From NCBI GenBank assembly GCA_965114465.1, contig CBCOYO010000026.1:1-29838 (forward strand): DNA of 29,838 nucleotides, given 5' to 3'. Shown piece after piece: positions 22,486-29,838 of the stretch; the first letter of the stretch is position 1, and each line of letters opens with the position of its first letter. A program made the translations under genes and the position numbers. Source of the DNA: COE1 sp965114465 (GTDB lineage Bacteria; Bacillota; Clostridia; Lachnospirales; Lachnospiraceae). The notes under the pieces are model-generated. The model did no database searches, was not told where the DNA came from, and saw only the letters and a list, made by a program, of their open reading frames with translations.

Positions 22486-23370
22486 TTAATCCTTCATACC
22501 TGATGTTGTCATGGTTTCAATAACATTGCTCTGGCATACAAGGAAGAAGATAATCGGAATTGCTGCAATAATAAATGTAACTGCTGCGCTTGCGCCTGCC
22601 CTTGCCGTACCGCCTCCAGTAATCTGCTGCAGCGCAAACTGCATTGGTTTTAACTGTTCGTCACGCAGATACATACTTCCCGTATTTGCCCACATCTGCT
22701 GGAACTGGAATATTGCAAGTGTCAGCCATGCTGGTTTTACATTCGGCATTACAATTTTCCAGAAAATCTGAAACTCCGTTGCACCGTCCAGCCGTGCTGA
22801 TTCCATTAAGGAATCTGGAAGCTGCTCCATAAACTGCTTCATCAAATAAAGTCCCATACCAAACTGCCAAGCCGGCAGTATCAATGCTAGGAAATTATTG
22901 TTAATATGCAGCCACGAAACTATCATATAGGTAGGTATCTGTGTTACAGTCCAAGAAAACATCATAGACAACACTACCATACTAAATAAAATCTTCTTTC
23001 CTGGAAAATTATGTTTTGCCAGCGGATACGCCGCAAGCGAAGCAAGGATTACATGACCAAGCGTACCGAAGCCTGTAATAATCACTGTATTTAATATATA
23101 CCGTGAAAATGGTACCCACGAATCATTCATTACAACAAACAGATCGGAAAAGTTTTCCAAGGTTGGATTGCGCACGAAGATCTTAGGTGGGAACTGGAAT
23201 AATTCATCCAATGGCTTTAATGCATTGTTTACAATCATGACAATCGGAAGTGCCATAAATACACCGCAAATCGCCATTAAAACAAACAACAGCGTATTTC
23301 CTGCCATAGAACGGTTTAATTTTTTCTGTCTTGGTTTAAAAAATCGTTTTGTAACACTGTTCGTTTTCAT
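22486..23370 (-). CDS. Carbohydrate ABC transporter permease, CUT1 MalG/MsmG type
   Basis: Membrane subunit, 294 residues, of the transporter served by the giant solute-binding fusion. The ATG at 23370 overlaps the TAA of the partner permease by one base (TAATG), a clear coupling signal. The first helix is GNTLLFVLMAICGVFMALPI. The EAA-loop is LMESARLDGATEFQIFWKIV, followed by the usual PNVKPAWLTLAIFQFQQMW. The C-terminus ends SNVIETMTTSGMKD, which fits MalG-type subunits. A 33-bp gap separates it from the NHL gene. Substrate inferred only from the locus. Confidence 0.93.
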   Translation of the reverse strand: MKTNSVTKRFFKPRQKKLNRSMAGNTLLFVLMAICGVFMALPIVMIVNNALKPLDELFQFPPKIFVRNPTLENFSDLFVVMNDSWVPFSRYILNTVIITGFGTLGHVILASLAAYPLAKHNFPGKKILFSMVVLSMMFSWTVTQIPTYMIVSWLHINNNFLALILPAWQFGMGLYLMKQFMEQLPDSLMESARLDGATEFQIFWKIVMPNVKPAWLTLAIFQFQQMWANTGSMYLRDEQLKPMQFALQQITGGGTARAGASAAVTFIIAAIPIIFFLVCQSNVIETMTTSGMKD

Positions 23371-24302
23371 TATTCACCCACCCTTCTAAGCACTCTTTGT
23401 ACCAATTTATTAGTTCCTATCATTAACAAGAACAATACCGTTGCAATTGCGGATGCATACCCCATATCAAAACGGGTTGAACCATAGTCTAAAAGGTGTG
23501 TTACCACGGTTGCGCCTGCATAGTTAATGGAAGGATTTCCTGCAAGCTGTATCGAAATATCCGCCACTGCAAACGACTGTGTAATCTGCATAACCGCGCC
23601 AAACATTAATTGCGGCTTCATTGACGGAAGCGTCACATACCAAAGTTCCTGCCAGCGGTTCTTCACACCGTCTAATGCTGCTGCCTCATATAAGCTCTTG
23701 TCAACGGTCTGCAAACCTGCAATAAATGACAAGAACCCTGTTCCCAATGATAACCATAACTGCACAATTATTAACATTGGCAAAATATACTTCTCTGTCT
23801 GCATCCAAAGAATCTGCTCATTAATAATTCCCAATTTCAGCAGAATACCGTTTAAATAACCATAGCGATCACCAGATAAAATCAAACTCCACACCATATA
23901 TGCATTACCACAGATACTTGGTGCATAGAAAATCAATGTTAAAAAAGCCCGAAATTTCCCAGAAAATTCATTGATAATCCATGCAAACAGCAGGCAAAGC
24001 ATATAACTAACCGGCCCTGTAATCACTGCAAACAGTAATGTATTTTTTAATGCAATTAGGAAGATATCATCCTCCAAAAACAGACGAATATAATTTGCCC
24101 ACCCCGTAAATGTTGGCATTTCCAACATATTAAAATATGTAAATGACAGACCAATTGAAATAATTACCGGAAGTACCGTAAATATAAAAAACAAAATAAA
24201 ATATGGTGCCAGCATAAAATAGCAGGAGCGGTTCTTTTTAATCTGATAACTTAATTTCTTCTGGCTTTTTGCTATCTCTGACAAATTTTCACTTGTTGCC
24301 AT
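23370..24302 (-). CDS. Carbohydrate ABC transporter permease, CUT1 MalF/UgpA type
   Basis: First permease of this pair, 310 residues. The cytoplasmic N-terminus (MATSENLSEIAKSQKKLSYQ) leads to membrane helices starting with FMLAPYFILFFIFTVLPVII. The EAA-loop is LYEAAALDGVKNRWQELWYV. The TLPSMKPQLMFGAVMQITQS sequence after it is standard for MalF-type subunits. It starts 17 bp after the giant binding-protein gene, with GGAGGAGA as ribosome site, and overlaps the next permease by one base. The pair and the binding fusion form one importer; the ATPase must come from elsewhere. Confidence 0.93.
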   Translation of the reverse strand: MATSENLSEIAKSQKKLSYQIKKNRSCYFMLAPYFILFFIFTVLPVIISIGLSFTYFNMLEMPTFTGWANYIRLFLEDDIFLIALKNTLLFAVITGPVSYMLCLLFAWIINEFSGKFRAFLTLIFYAPSICGNAYMVWSLILSGDRYGYLNGILLKLGIINEQILWMQTEKYILPMLIIVQLWLSLGTGFLSFIAGLQTVDKSLYEAAALDGVKNRWQELWYVTLPSMKPQLMFGAVMQITQSFAVADISIQLAGNPSINYAGATVVTHLLDYGSTRFDMGYASAIATVLFLLMIGTNKLVQRVLRRVGE

Positions 24303-24319
24303 TCCTTCTCCTCCTATCC

Positions 24320-27300
24320 TTAATCCTGTGCAAGAGGCAGGTTAAACTCTTTCCTCTTGTAATTAATTTCATCATTGATAAAGATTACTTTATCCATTAA
24401 TTCCTCACGCGGCGTTGCCGTATCTGTATCCGTTGTCACCGTATAGAATGCATTATTGACATTACGCCATGAATAATATCCTCCCGGCACTTGCGGAATA
24501 CCCTTAACCCACTGAAACTGCTCCGCAAGCACTTCATAGGTTTCCTGCGGCCAAGGAAGGTTTTCAAATGCTTCAATATTTGCCGTTGCAACACGCGCCG
24601 CCGATCCCATCAAGCTTTCCAATTCTCGGTCAAACAGCACCTGAACCTCCGCCGATGTCCACCATTTCAAAAATTCCCAGCATTCCTGCGGATATTTTGT
24701 ATCTGACATAATAATACTTGCAAGTCCAGTGCAACCTACCGAACGATCTATTGTGCCGTCTTCTTTGCGAATCCCTGGAACAGGCGCAAAATCCCATACG
24801 CCCTTAATATCTGGAGCAGATACCTGTAAATTATTATAAACCGTGTAATCCGCAATCATAATCGGTGCTTCCCCTGTACGGAAACGCTCCTCCGCACTTG
24901 TTACCTTATCCAATCCATAATCTGTATAGTACTCACAGTATTCTCGGAAGGTACTTACCGCGATATCCGAATCCAATGCAGACGCCGTGCCATCTGGTGT
25001 ATAATATTCCCCTCCATTCTGATACAGCATCATAGCAAAAATCTGTTCACTTGGAAGCATCGCAAATTCCATCTGATTTTTTGCCAGCACCGTCATGGCA
25101 ACTTTTACTTCATCCCATGTCTGTGGAATTTCTAACCCAACCTCCGATAAGATATCTTTTCGATAGAACATAACCGGAAAAGTTTCTGTTTCCGGCAGGG
25201 CATATAATGCACCGTCAAACTGAAATGCCGTTAAAGCGCTGTCATAAAATCTTGCTGTCACTTCTTTCCAATCTTCAAACTGTGTTAAATCCAGCACAGC
25301 ATTCCGAAGTCCATAATTGACAGGTGTGTCATTTCCTGTATTTAATACAGCACCTGCAATGCCATTTGTATTGGCAACCTGAATTGCAACATCCGGGCCC
25401 TCTCCTGCAAGCTCCGCACGCAGCAAGGTATTCATATCTACAAGCTGAACGTTGACATTAATCCCCGTTTCTCCTGTAAATGTTTCATCAATCAAAGACT
25501 TAATAACATTTGCCTGATCACGTCCAGTACCAACCCATAATGTAATTGTGGGATTTTCATTTCCCTCCTCTGCGACGTTGCCTATCTGGTTATAGTCAAT
25601 CACAAACGAATAAAATAACCGCTGAAATTCATATTTTGCCTTTGCAAAGAATGATGCTTTCGCGATATCTGCTTTCGTATCTGGCGATGTAATATAAATG
25701 CGATCTAATTGTAATGGCTGCTCAATTACCTGCGTTATCCATGTACCTGTCGCCCTTACATTAATACGAAATGTAGAAATAACCTTTACAAAATATTCCT
25801 GATCCGCAATTAAATCATTTAACTGGTCACGCATTGTCAGCAGTACGGTTTCTTTATCACTGCTGCGTCCTGCGGCTGCACGCAGGCTGTCAATCGCATG
25901 ATTGAGTTTATCTCTTGTCACCGTCATTTCCTGTGCCAGTCCCGGCAGGCTTGCCTCTATTTCATAATCACGATAGCTGTCAGGGCTAACGCCTGTAATA
26001 CGAATTACTTTGCGATAAATCGCATTTAGTTCCTCAACACATTCCTGCACCTCACTGACAATCTCCGAAAATTCTCCTAGTACTACCTGCATACGCAGCG
26101 TATGATGCCCCTCTTCCAAATAAAATTCATAAGGATTGCCGGCATCATCAGAGAACATATCCTCACGCCAGCTTTGTTCATACCGAAATCCATAATCATT
26201 TAACTCTGAAAATGGCACTTTTCCGTCAATAAATATTTTCCGCGAAACATAGATACCTCTTGTAAAATTCTGTTTCGCATGGAGCGAAATATTGTAATAA
26301 CCGCTCTGCGGAACATCAAATTCCCATTCCATCCACTGACCAGAAAGCTTCCACGAATTGCCGCCAATACTATTATTCAGCAATTCTTTGGTGCTCGATG
26401 GATAAATAGCCGGTGACGATTGATCCTGCTGAGGATAAAGCATCTGTGATGATGTCTTTACAACATTTTCGGCTTCAATACGGATACACTGCCCACTTGT
26501 TGCCTGTGCCCCCTGCGCTTCCCATGCTGCCTTAACTTCCTGATAGGAAGATACCTTATCGGTACTGCCCAATATCAATTTTCGAAACATCATTGGCTCT
26601 TTTCTTGATATTATTGAAATTGTATGTTCCCCCTGCTCTAAATACAATGCAAGATTCTCCAACACATATCCATCACTGTCATATAATGGTGTCGTCACCC
26701 ATTCTGGTATTTCTGTCATAGATGGCTTTAAATCATTTCCCTGATTGTCGGACTCCCATGCACGTACCTGTACACCATTTTCATCTACAACACTTTCATC
26801 AATATCAATCTTCCAAATTCTTNNNNNNNNNNCAAATTCTTGAAAATTCTACATCGGCAAGTTCTCTGTAAGGGAGTTCACCATCCACAAAAAATCCGCG
26901 CTGTATTTCTGAACTTTTTCCTTCTATTGGATAATACATCATAGAAAGATCGTACCATCCACTCTCCTTAACAAGAATATCATATTCGACTAATCCGTTT
27001 TCTGCGGTTATAATACTTGTTCCTTCTACGCCCTCAAAATCTGTGTATTTTTCTGGTGTTTTTTCCACACCGTTCTCTTCATACCGGCTGTAACTATCAG
27101 CATCCACTTCAATTACTTGATTCGGATGTTTATCATCTTTTCCAGTAATATATTCTTTGTACAGCGGAACTCCTTCTCCAATGGAATAGGTACTCAAAAG
27201 CTCCTTAAATTCTTCCTCTGACATCACAGTCTTTGCCTCTGACTCCAAACGTTGCCAAGGAACAAAACCCACAAATACTGCTGCTGCCAGTGTCAACGCC

Positions 27301-27332
27301 AGTGTCCGCTGCCCTGTCTTTTTTATTTTCAT
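24320..27332 (-). CDS. Giant carbohydrate-binding module / family 1 solute-binding protein fusion (split by assembly gap)
   Basis: Probably captures polysaccharide or long oligosaccharide and hands it to the downstream permeases. As given, a 10-N gap at 26823-26832 breaks the frame. Both flanks carry CAAATTCTT; collapsing this 9-base overlap joins EFSRI to WKIDIDESVVDENG and gives one protein of about 997 residues. Layout after a signal peptide without lipobox Cys (MKIKKTGQRTLALTLAAAVF): a jelly-roll-like domain (about 50-235), a second CBM35/6-like domain (about 255-400, IRIEAENVVKTSSQ, SGYYNISLHAKQN), a helical linker (400-560), and a solute-binding domain from about 583 (ITLWVGTGRDQANVIKSLID, GPDVAIQVANTNG, CWEFLKWWTSAEVQVLFDRE). 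ATG at 27332 with AAAGGTGGGG upstream. Confidence 0.88.
26823..26832. other. Assembly gap (10 N) with duplicated contig ends
   Basis: The bases CAAATTCTT occur immediately before and immediately after the ten N. This looks like two contig ends that overlap by at least 9 bases but were scaffolded instead of merged. Removing the N run and one copy (19 bases) restores a continuous minus-strand reading frame in the giant binding protein. Confidence 0.95.
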
Positions 27333-27389
27333 TGTTTACCCCACCTTTGCACATGGAAATCAGGAATTGCTCCCCAATTCTTCCAGATT

Positions 27390-28031
27390 TTAATTATAAT
27401 ACCAGCTTATTTCACCCTCTTCTGGTTTCGGCATATAACGCAGCAACGCTTTTTCTATATGAAACGATGCTGCATAATACCATGCTGCAGGAAGCACCAA
27501 TATCATTGGCATCGGTAGAAATAATGCCCAAACCATAAACAACAGTACCGTTCCAGCAACAATGAATGCTGTTATCGGAAGATATCGCACTGCCATTACA
27601 AAAGAAAGCTTTATGCCCTCCTTTAAGCGGAACGAAAATCTTGACAAAACTGGAAACAAATATACCCCAATCCCCGCAGCCACCGCAAACATGCCATCAT
27701 ACACCAAAACGCCTGTTATGCCTGCCGCTTTTTCTGCATTTGCTGCGATTTCTCTGTTAATATACAGCACAGCAAACAATGCCAGCAACAACAGCGTAGC
27801 CATTATTCCGCGTTTCAAATTTCGCTTATACGACTGCCAAAATTCCTGTACCGGATAACCAGTATCATGTCGTATACTTTTTGCAATTGCATAGTAAAGC
27901 GCCGTCGTGGATGTACCAATCGTCACGATCGGAATACAGCCAATCAGCCAGCAAATATCCAGCACAATCAGCTCTCCCGTCTTATTCATAAACGTTAAAA
28001 TTGGGCTATCCAGTTGAAACCATTTTTCCAT
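27390..28031 (-). CDS. YesL/DUF624-family membrane protein
   Basis: Function unknown; YesL-type proteins occur beside sugar ABC transporters, as in the Bacillus subtilis yes cluster. An ORF extends to 28094, but the start MEKWFQLDSP at 28031 has GGGGG 9 nt upstream and matches the family N-terminus, leaving 213 residues. It has about four to five membrane helices, starting with ELIVLDICWLIGCIPIVTIG, then IMATLLLLALFAVLYI, VLVYDGMFAVAAGIGVYLFP and a late FIVAGTVLLFMVWALFLP. The family signature GTSTTALYYAI, followed by QEFWQSYKRNLKRG, is visible. It lies 57 bp before the giant binding-protein gene and is probably co-transcribed with it. A role in transporter assembly or sensing is only a guess. 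Confidence 0.88.
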   Translation of the reverse strand: MEKWFQLDSPILTFMNKTGELIVLDICWLIGCIPIVTIGTSTTALYYAIAKSIRHDTGYPVQEFWQSYKRNLKRGIMATLLLLALFAVLYINREIAANAEKAAGITGVLVYDGMFAVAAGIGVYLFPVLSRFSFRLKEGIKLSFVMAVRYLPITAFIVAGTVLLFMVWALFLPMPMILVLPAAWYYAASFHIEKALLRYMPKPEEGEISWYYN

Positions 28032-28119
28032 TGTTCGCATCCCCCTTTCCTTCTCAATATAAATTACTAAAATGCACAGAAAATAAATTTTCATTTATCG
28101 GGCGTAATTCTATTATTAT

Positions 28120-28150
28120 AAAAAAATAGCTGAATATATACTATTTTTTT
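28120..28150. terminator. Bidirectional-looking A/T hairpin after the GH26 gene
   Basis: AAAAAAATAG (28120-28129) pairs with CTATTTTTTT (28141-28150). On the minus strand the stem ends in a seven-T run about 120 bp past the GH26 stop. The stem is A+T-rich and so may be a partial terminator, letting some transcription reach the transporter genes. The rest of 28032-28268 is A+T-rich with no clear promoter. Confidence 0.5.
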
Positions 28151-28268
28151 ATGTATAATATACAATGTTTATTTTAATCTCGACATCAATCGGTATAAAT
28201 ACTTCTCCATAATACATCAAGCTACAAGTTTGCAAAGAATTTATAAAACTTCTATAAATTTTTCTTTG

Positions 28269-29744
28269 TTAACGCAGTGGATAATTTTTCAAGTCGGGCA
28301 GTTCATCTCTTGTAATTACATGCTCATGATTATAAACTTTTTTCACCATTTCCTCTTCAGTATACTGCTCAGACAGCAGATTAATATTTACATTTTGCGC
28401 AACAAATTCTCCACCCCAAGTGCCAAAATATCCCCAAATTGCACCATCACGCAGCGCAATATCCGGATCAAATAAACATCCATTTTCTGAAAGCACCACC
28501 ATTTTCTTAGTGGGCGTATAGTCCAGTACATCCAAATATTTCGCAGTCTGTGGCGTATAAACCCGCTCTCCGGGATAAATATCCTCTCCGATAATATCCA
28601 CATATTCATCGCCTGGATACCAATTTGCATCCTGCCCATTCCATACCCAAATTAAATTATTAATTTGATACTCATTTGTTAGCCGATCATACAAAAGCTT
28701 ATAAAGCTGCTTGTAAGCTTCCGCGCCTGCATTGCCCCACCAAAACCAGCCGCCACTTGCCTCATGAAGCGGACGCCACAAAATCGGCACATCTGCTTCC
28801 TGCAGTTTAAGCATCTGCTCAGCAATCGCATCAATATCCTCCATTAAAAGCTGATATCCTTCCTCGTCTTCCCCATTCATAATCTTAGCAAGATCAATAT
28901 TGGTATGTTCTTTATAAAAACCAGAATACCATTCCCCTGTAAGATACTTTTCTGGCGCATTCCAATGCCAGCAAAACGTAACCACACCACCCGACTCCCA
29001 ATATTCGATAGCATATTCCACCGCCTTAGAGGTGCTGCCGTGCGCTGCTCTTGATGGGCTGTATTCAATAAAATCCAATCCCAGCATCGCAGGATATTTC
29101 CCTGTTGTTTTCCATATCACAGCATTTTCTTTCCCATACATCCCCATATCGCAATATTGCCCTGAAAGAATATCTTTCCCATAAATATCACACAAATATG
29201 TCATCAGCCGTTTCGCACAATCTGCAGCATTTGGATTTACCAGCGCTGGCTCTATATGAAACCGTTCTTCATCTAACGGTGCCGACTGTGCTATCTGTAT
29301 TTTATCCACATGAATCCATCCCCAATATTTCATAATAGACACCGTATGCTTCCCTTCTTCCAGGTAGACACGCCGCAGCTTAGAATCCGTAAACTCTGTT
29401 CCCTCTATTGCAAAATTTCCCATTTTGCTGCCATCTACCAACAAATAGTTTTCTTTATATCCTCCATCCGCACTTCGATTAATGATATGAATGTCATAAA
29501 ACCCTGTCGTATCAATGAAAATATCCAGTTCCATTCCATCCGCATCTTCTTGAAATCCTTCTACATACTCCATATTCTCCTCTTTTTGAATACTTGTGCC
29601 GCCTAACAGCCTGGCGGTTTCCGCTTCATAATCTACCGTTTTTATTGTTTTGTCCGAAACTGCGTTCTCCTTCTGCTCCTTTGTGCATCCCGAAAGCATT
29701 AATACAGTTAACGCTGATAGCATTAATTTTTTACCTTTTTTCAC
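28269..29744 (-). CDS. Surface beta-mannanase lipoprotein, CBM35-like plus glycoside hydrolase family 26
   Basis: Cleaves beta-1,4-mannan at the cell surface. The 491 residues start with a lipoprotein signal (MKKGKKLMLSALTVLMLSGC, lipidated Cys20). A CBM35-like domain follows (about 37-152: VDYEAETARLLGG, GFYDIHIINRSADGGYKENY, LRRVYLEEGKHTVSI, WIHVDKIQIA). The GH26 barrel runs from about 165 to 480 and contains GQYCDMGMYG, VVTFCWHWNAPEKYLTGEWY, acid/base Glu328 in WRPLHEASGGWFWWG, and nucleophile Glu420 in VVLSENGC. The start is GTG at 29744 with GGAGG 8 nt upstream. As the first gene of the minus-strand run it sets the substrate expectation for the whole locus. Mannanase rather than another GH26 activity is inferred from the beta-mannosidase and epimerase nearby. 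Confidence 0.93.
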   Translation of the reverse strand: MKKGKKLMLSALTVLMLSGCTKEQKENAVSDKTIKTVDYEAETARLLGGTSIQKEENMEYVEGFQEDADGMELDIFIDTTGFYDIHIINRSADGGYKENYLLVDGSKMGNFAIEGTEFTDSKLRRVYLEEGKHTVSIMKYWGWIHVDKIQIAQSAPLDEERFHIEPALVNPNAADCAKRLMTYLCDIYGKDILSGQYCDMGMYGKENAVIWKTTGKYPAMLGLDFIEYSPSRAAHGSTSKAVEYAIEYWESGGVVTFCWHWNAPEKYLTGEWYSGFYKEHTNIDLAKIMNGEDEEGYQLLMEDIDAIAEQMLKLQEADVPILWRPLHEASGGWFWWGNAGAEAYKQLYKLLYDRLTNEYQINNLIWVWNGQDANWYPGDEYVDIIGEDIYPGERVYTPQTAKYLDVLDYTPTKKMVVLSENGCLFDPDIALRDGAIWGYFGTWGGEFVAQNVNINLLSEQYTEEEMVKKVYNHEHVITRDELPDLKNYPLR

Positions 29745-29749
29745 CTAAA

Positions 29750-29838
29750 TACCTCCGCAATTATTAATAACTAATTTGATTAATTTAGTTTTAATATTTA
29801 GTTAATATATTAATATTAATTTAACATATTTTTTTAGG
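29750..29838 (-). promoter_or_regulatory. A+T-rich upstream region of the GH26 gene
   Basis: About 85% A+T with overlapping TTAAT/ATTAA palindromes (TTAATATTAATATATTAA). It also has a loose inverted repeat AACTAA...TTAGTT around 29768-29790. It should contain the GH26 promoter, but several overlapping hexamers fit equally poorly, so I do not name one. The window ends here. Confidence 0.4.

Noticed and set aside
26720..26822. Separate shorter solute-binding gene starting at 26719, with an upstream 175-residue gene
   Set aside because: Coding sequence continues upstream of that ATG to the gap, and the overlap repair joins the two parts into one protein.

Overview
The window looks like a chromosomal segment of a gut Lachnospiraceae-type Firmicute (Roseburia/Eubacterium-like). 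The evidence is moderate A+T content, strong AAGGAGG-type ribosome sites, GTG and TTG starts, lipobox lipoproteins with Ser/Asn/Asp-rich linkers, and CUT1-type sugar ABC transporters with no ATPase gene beside them. The gene content points to a beta-mannan (or gluco/galactomannan) utilisation locus, interrupted by a type II restriction-modification pair. The organism assignment is inference from gene style only.

Layout. (1) 1-4069, minus strand: an operon for a lipoprotein solute-binding protein, two permeases and a mannobiose/cellobiose 2-epimerase cut by the window edge. (2) 4070-4606: a long A+T-rich regulatory region with several distinct repeat arrays, followed by a plus-strand AraC-family activator (4607-5527). 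(3) 5531-7798: a low-GC cassette with its own promoter, holding a C5-cytosine methyltransferase with an N-terminal helix-turn-helix domain and, convergent across a shared hairpin, a SinI-like restriction endonuclease. (4) 7863-11853, minus strand: a LacI-family regulator and a GH2 beta-mannosidase, separated by palindromic elements. (5) 12383-29744, minus strand: a long run of genes beginning with a GH26 beta-mannanase lipoprotein carrying a CBM35-like domain. It continues through a YesL/DUF624 protein, a roughly 997-residue carbohydrate-binding/solute-binding fusion, two permeases, an NHL-propeller membrane protein, a YIP1-family protein, a DUF5696-like giant exoprotein, two more permeases, a lipoprotein with three copies of a carbohydrate-binding-like domain, and a further solute-binding lipoprotein.

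Inferred logic: the surface GH26 enzyme cuts mannan, lipid-anchored or secreted binding proteins capture fragments, three permease pairs (powered by an ATPase encoded elsewhere) import them, and cytoplasmic beta-mannosidase and 2-epimerase process mannooligosaccharides. LacI and AraC regulators sit next to their likely targets.

The most novel part is 13906-27332. Two complete permease pairs and two solute-binding proteins flank a block of membrane-tethered NHL, YIP1 and DUF5696 proteins, which looks like an uncharacterised envelope complex for glycan acquisition. Also notable are three copies of a ~95 bp palindromic element, a triplicated carbohydrate-binding-like domain, and two 10-N assembly gaps. 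One gap artificially splits the large binding protein; I can reconstruct its reading frame by collapsing a repeated 9-base overlap.
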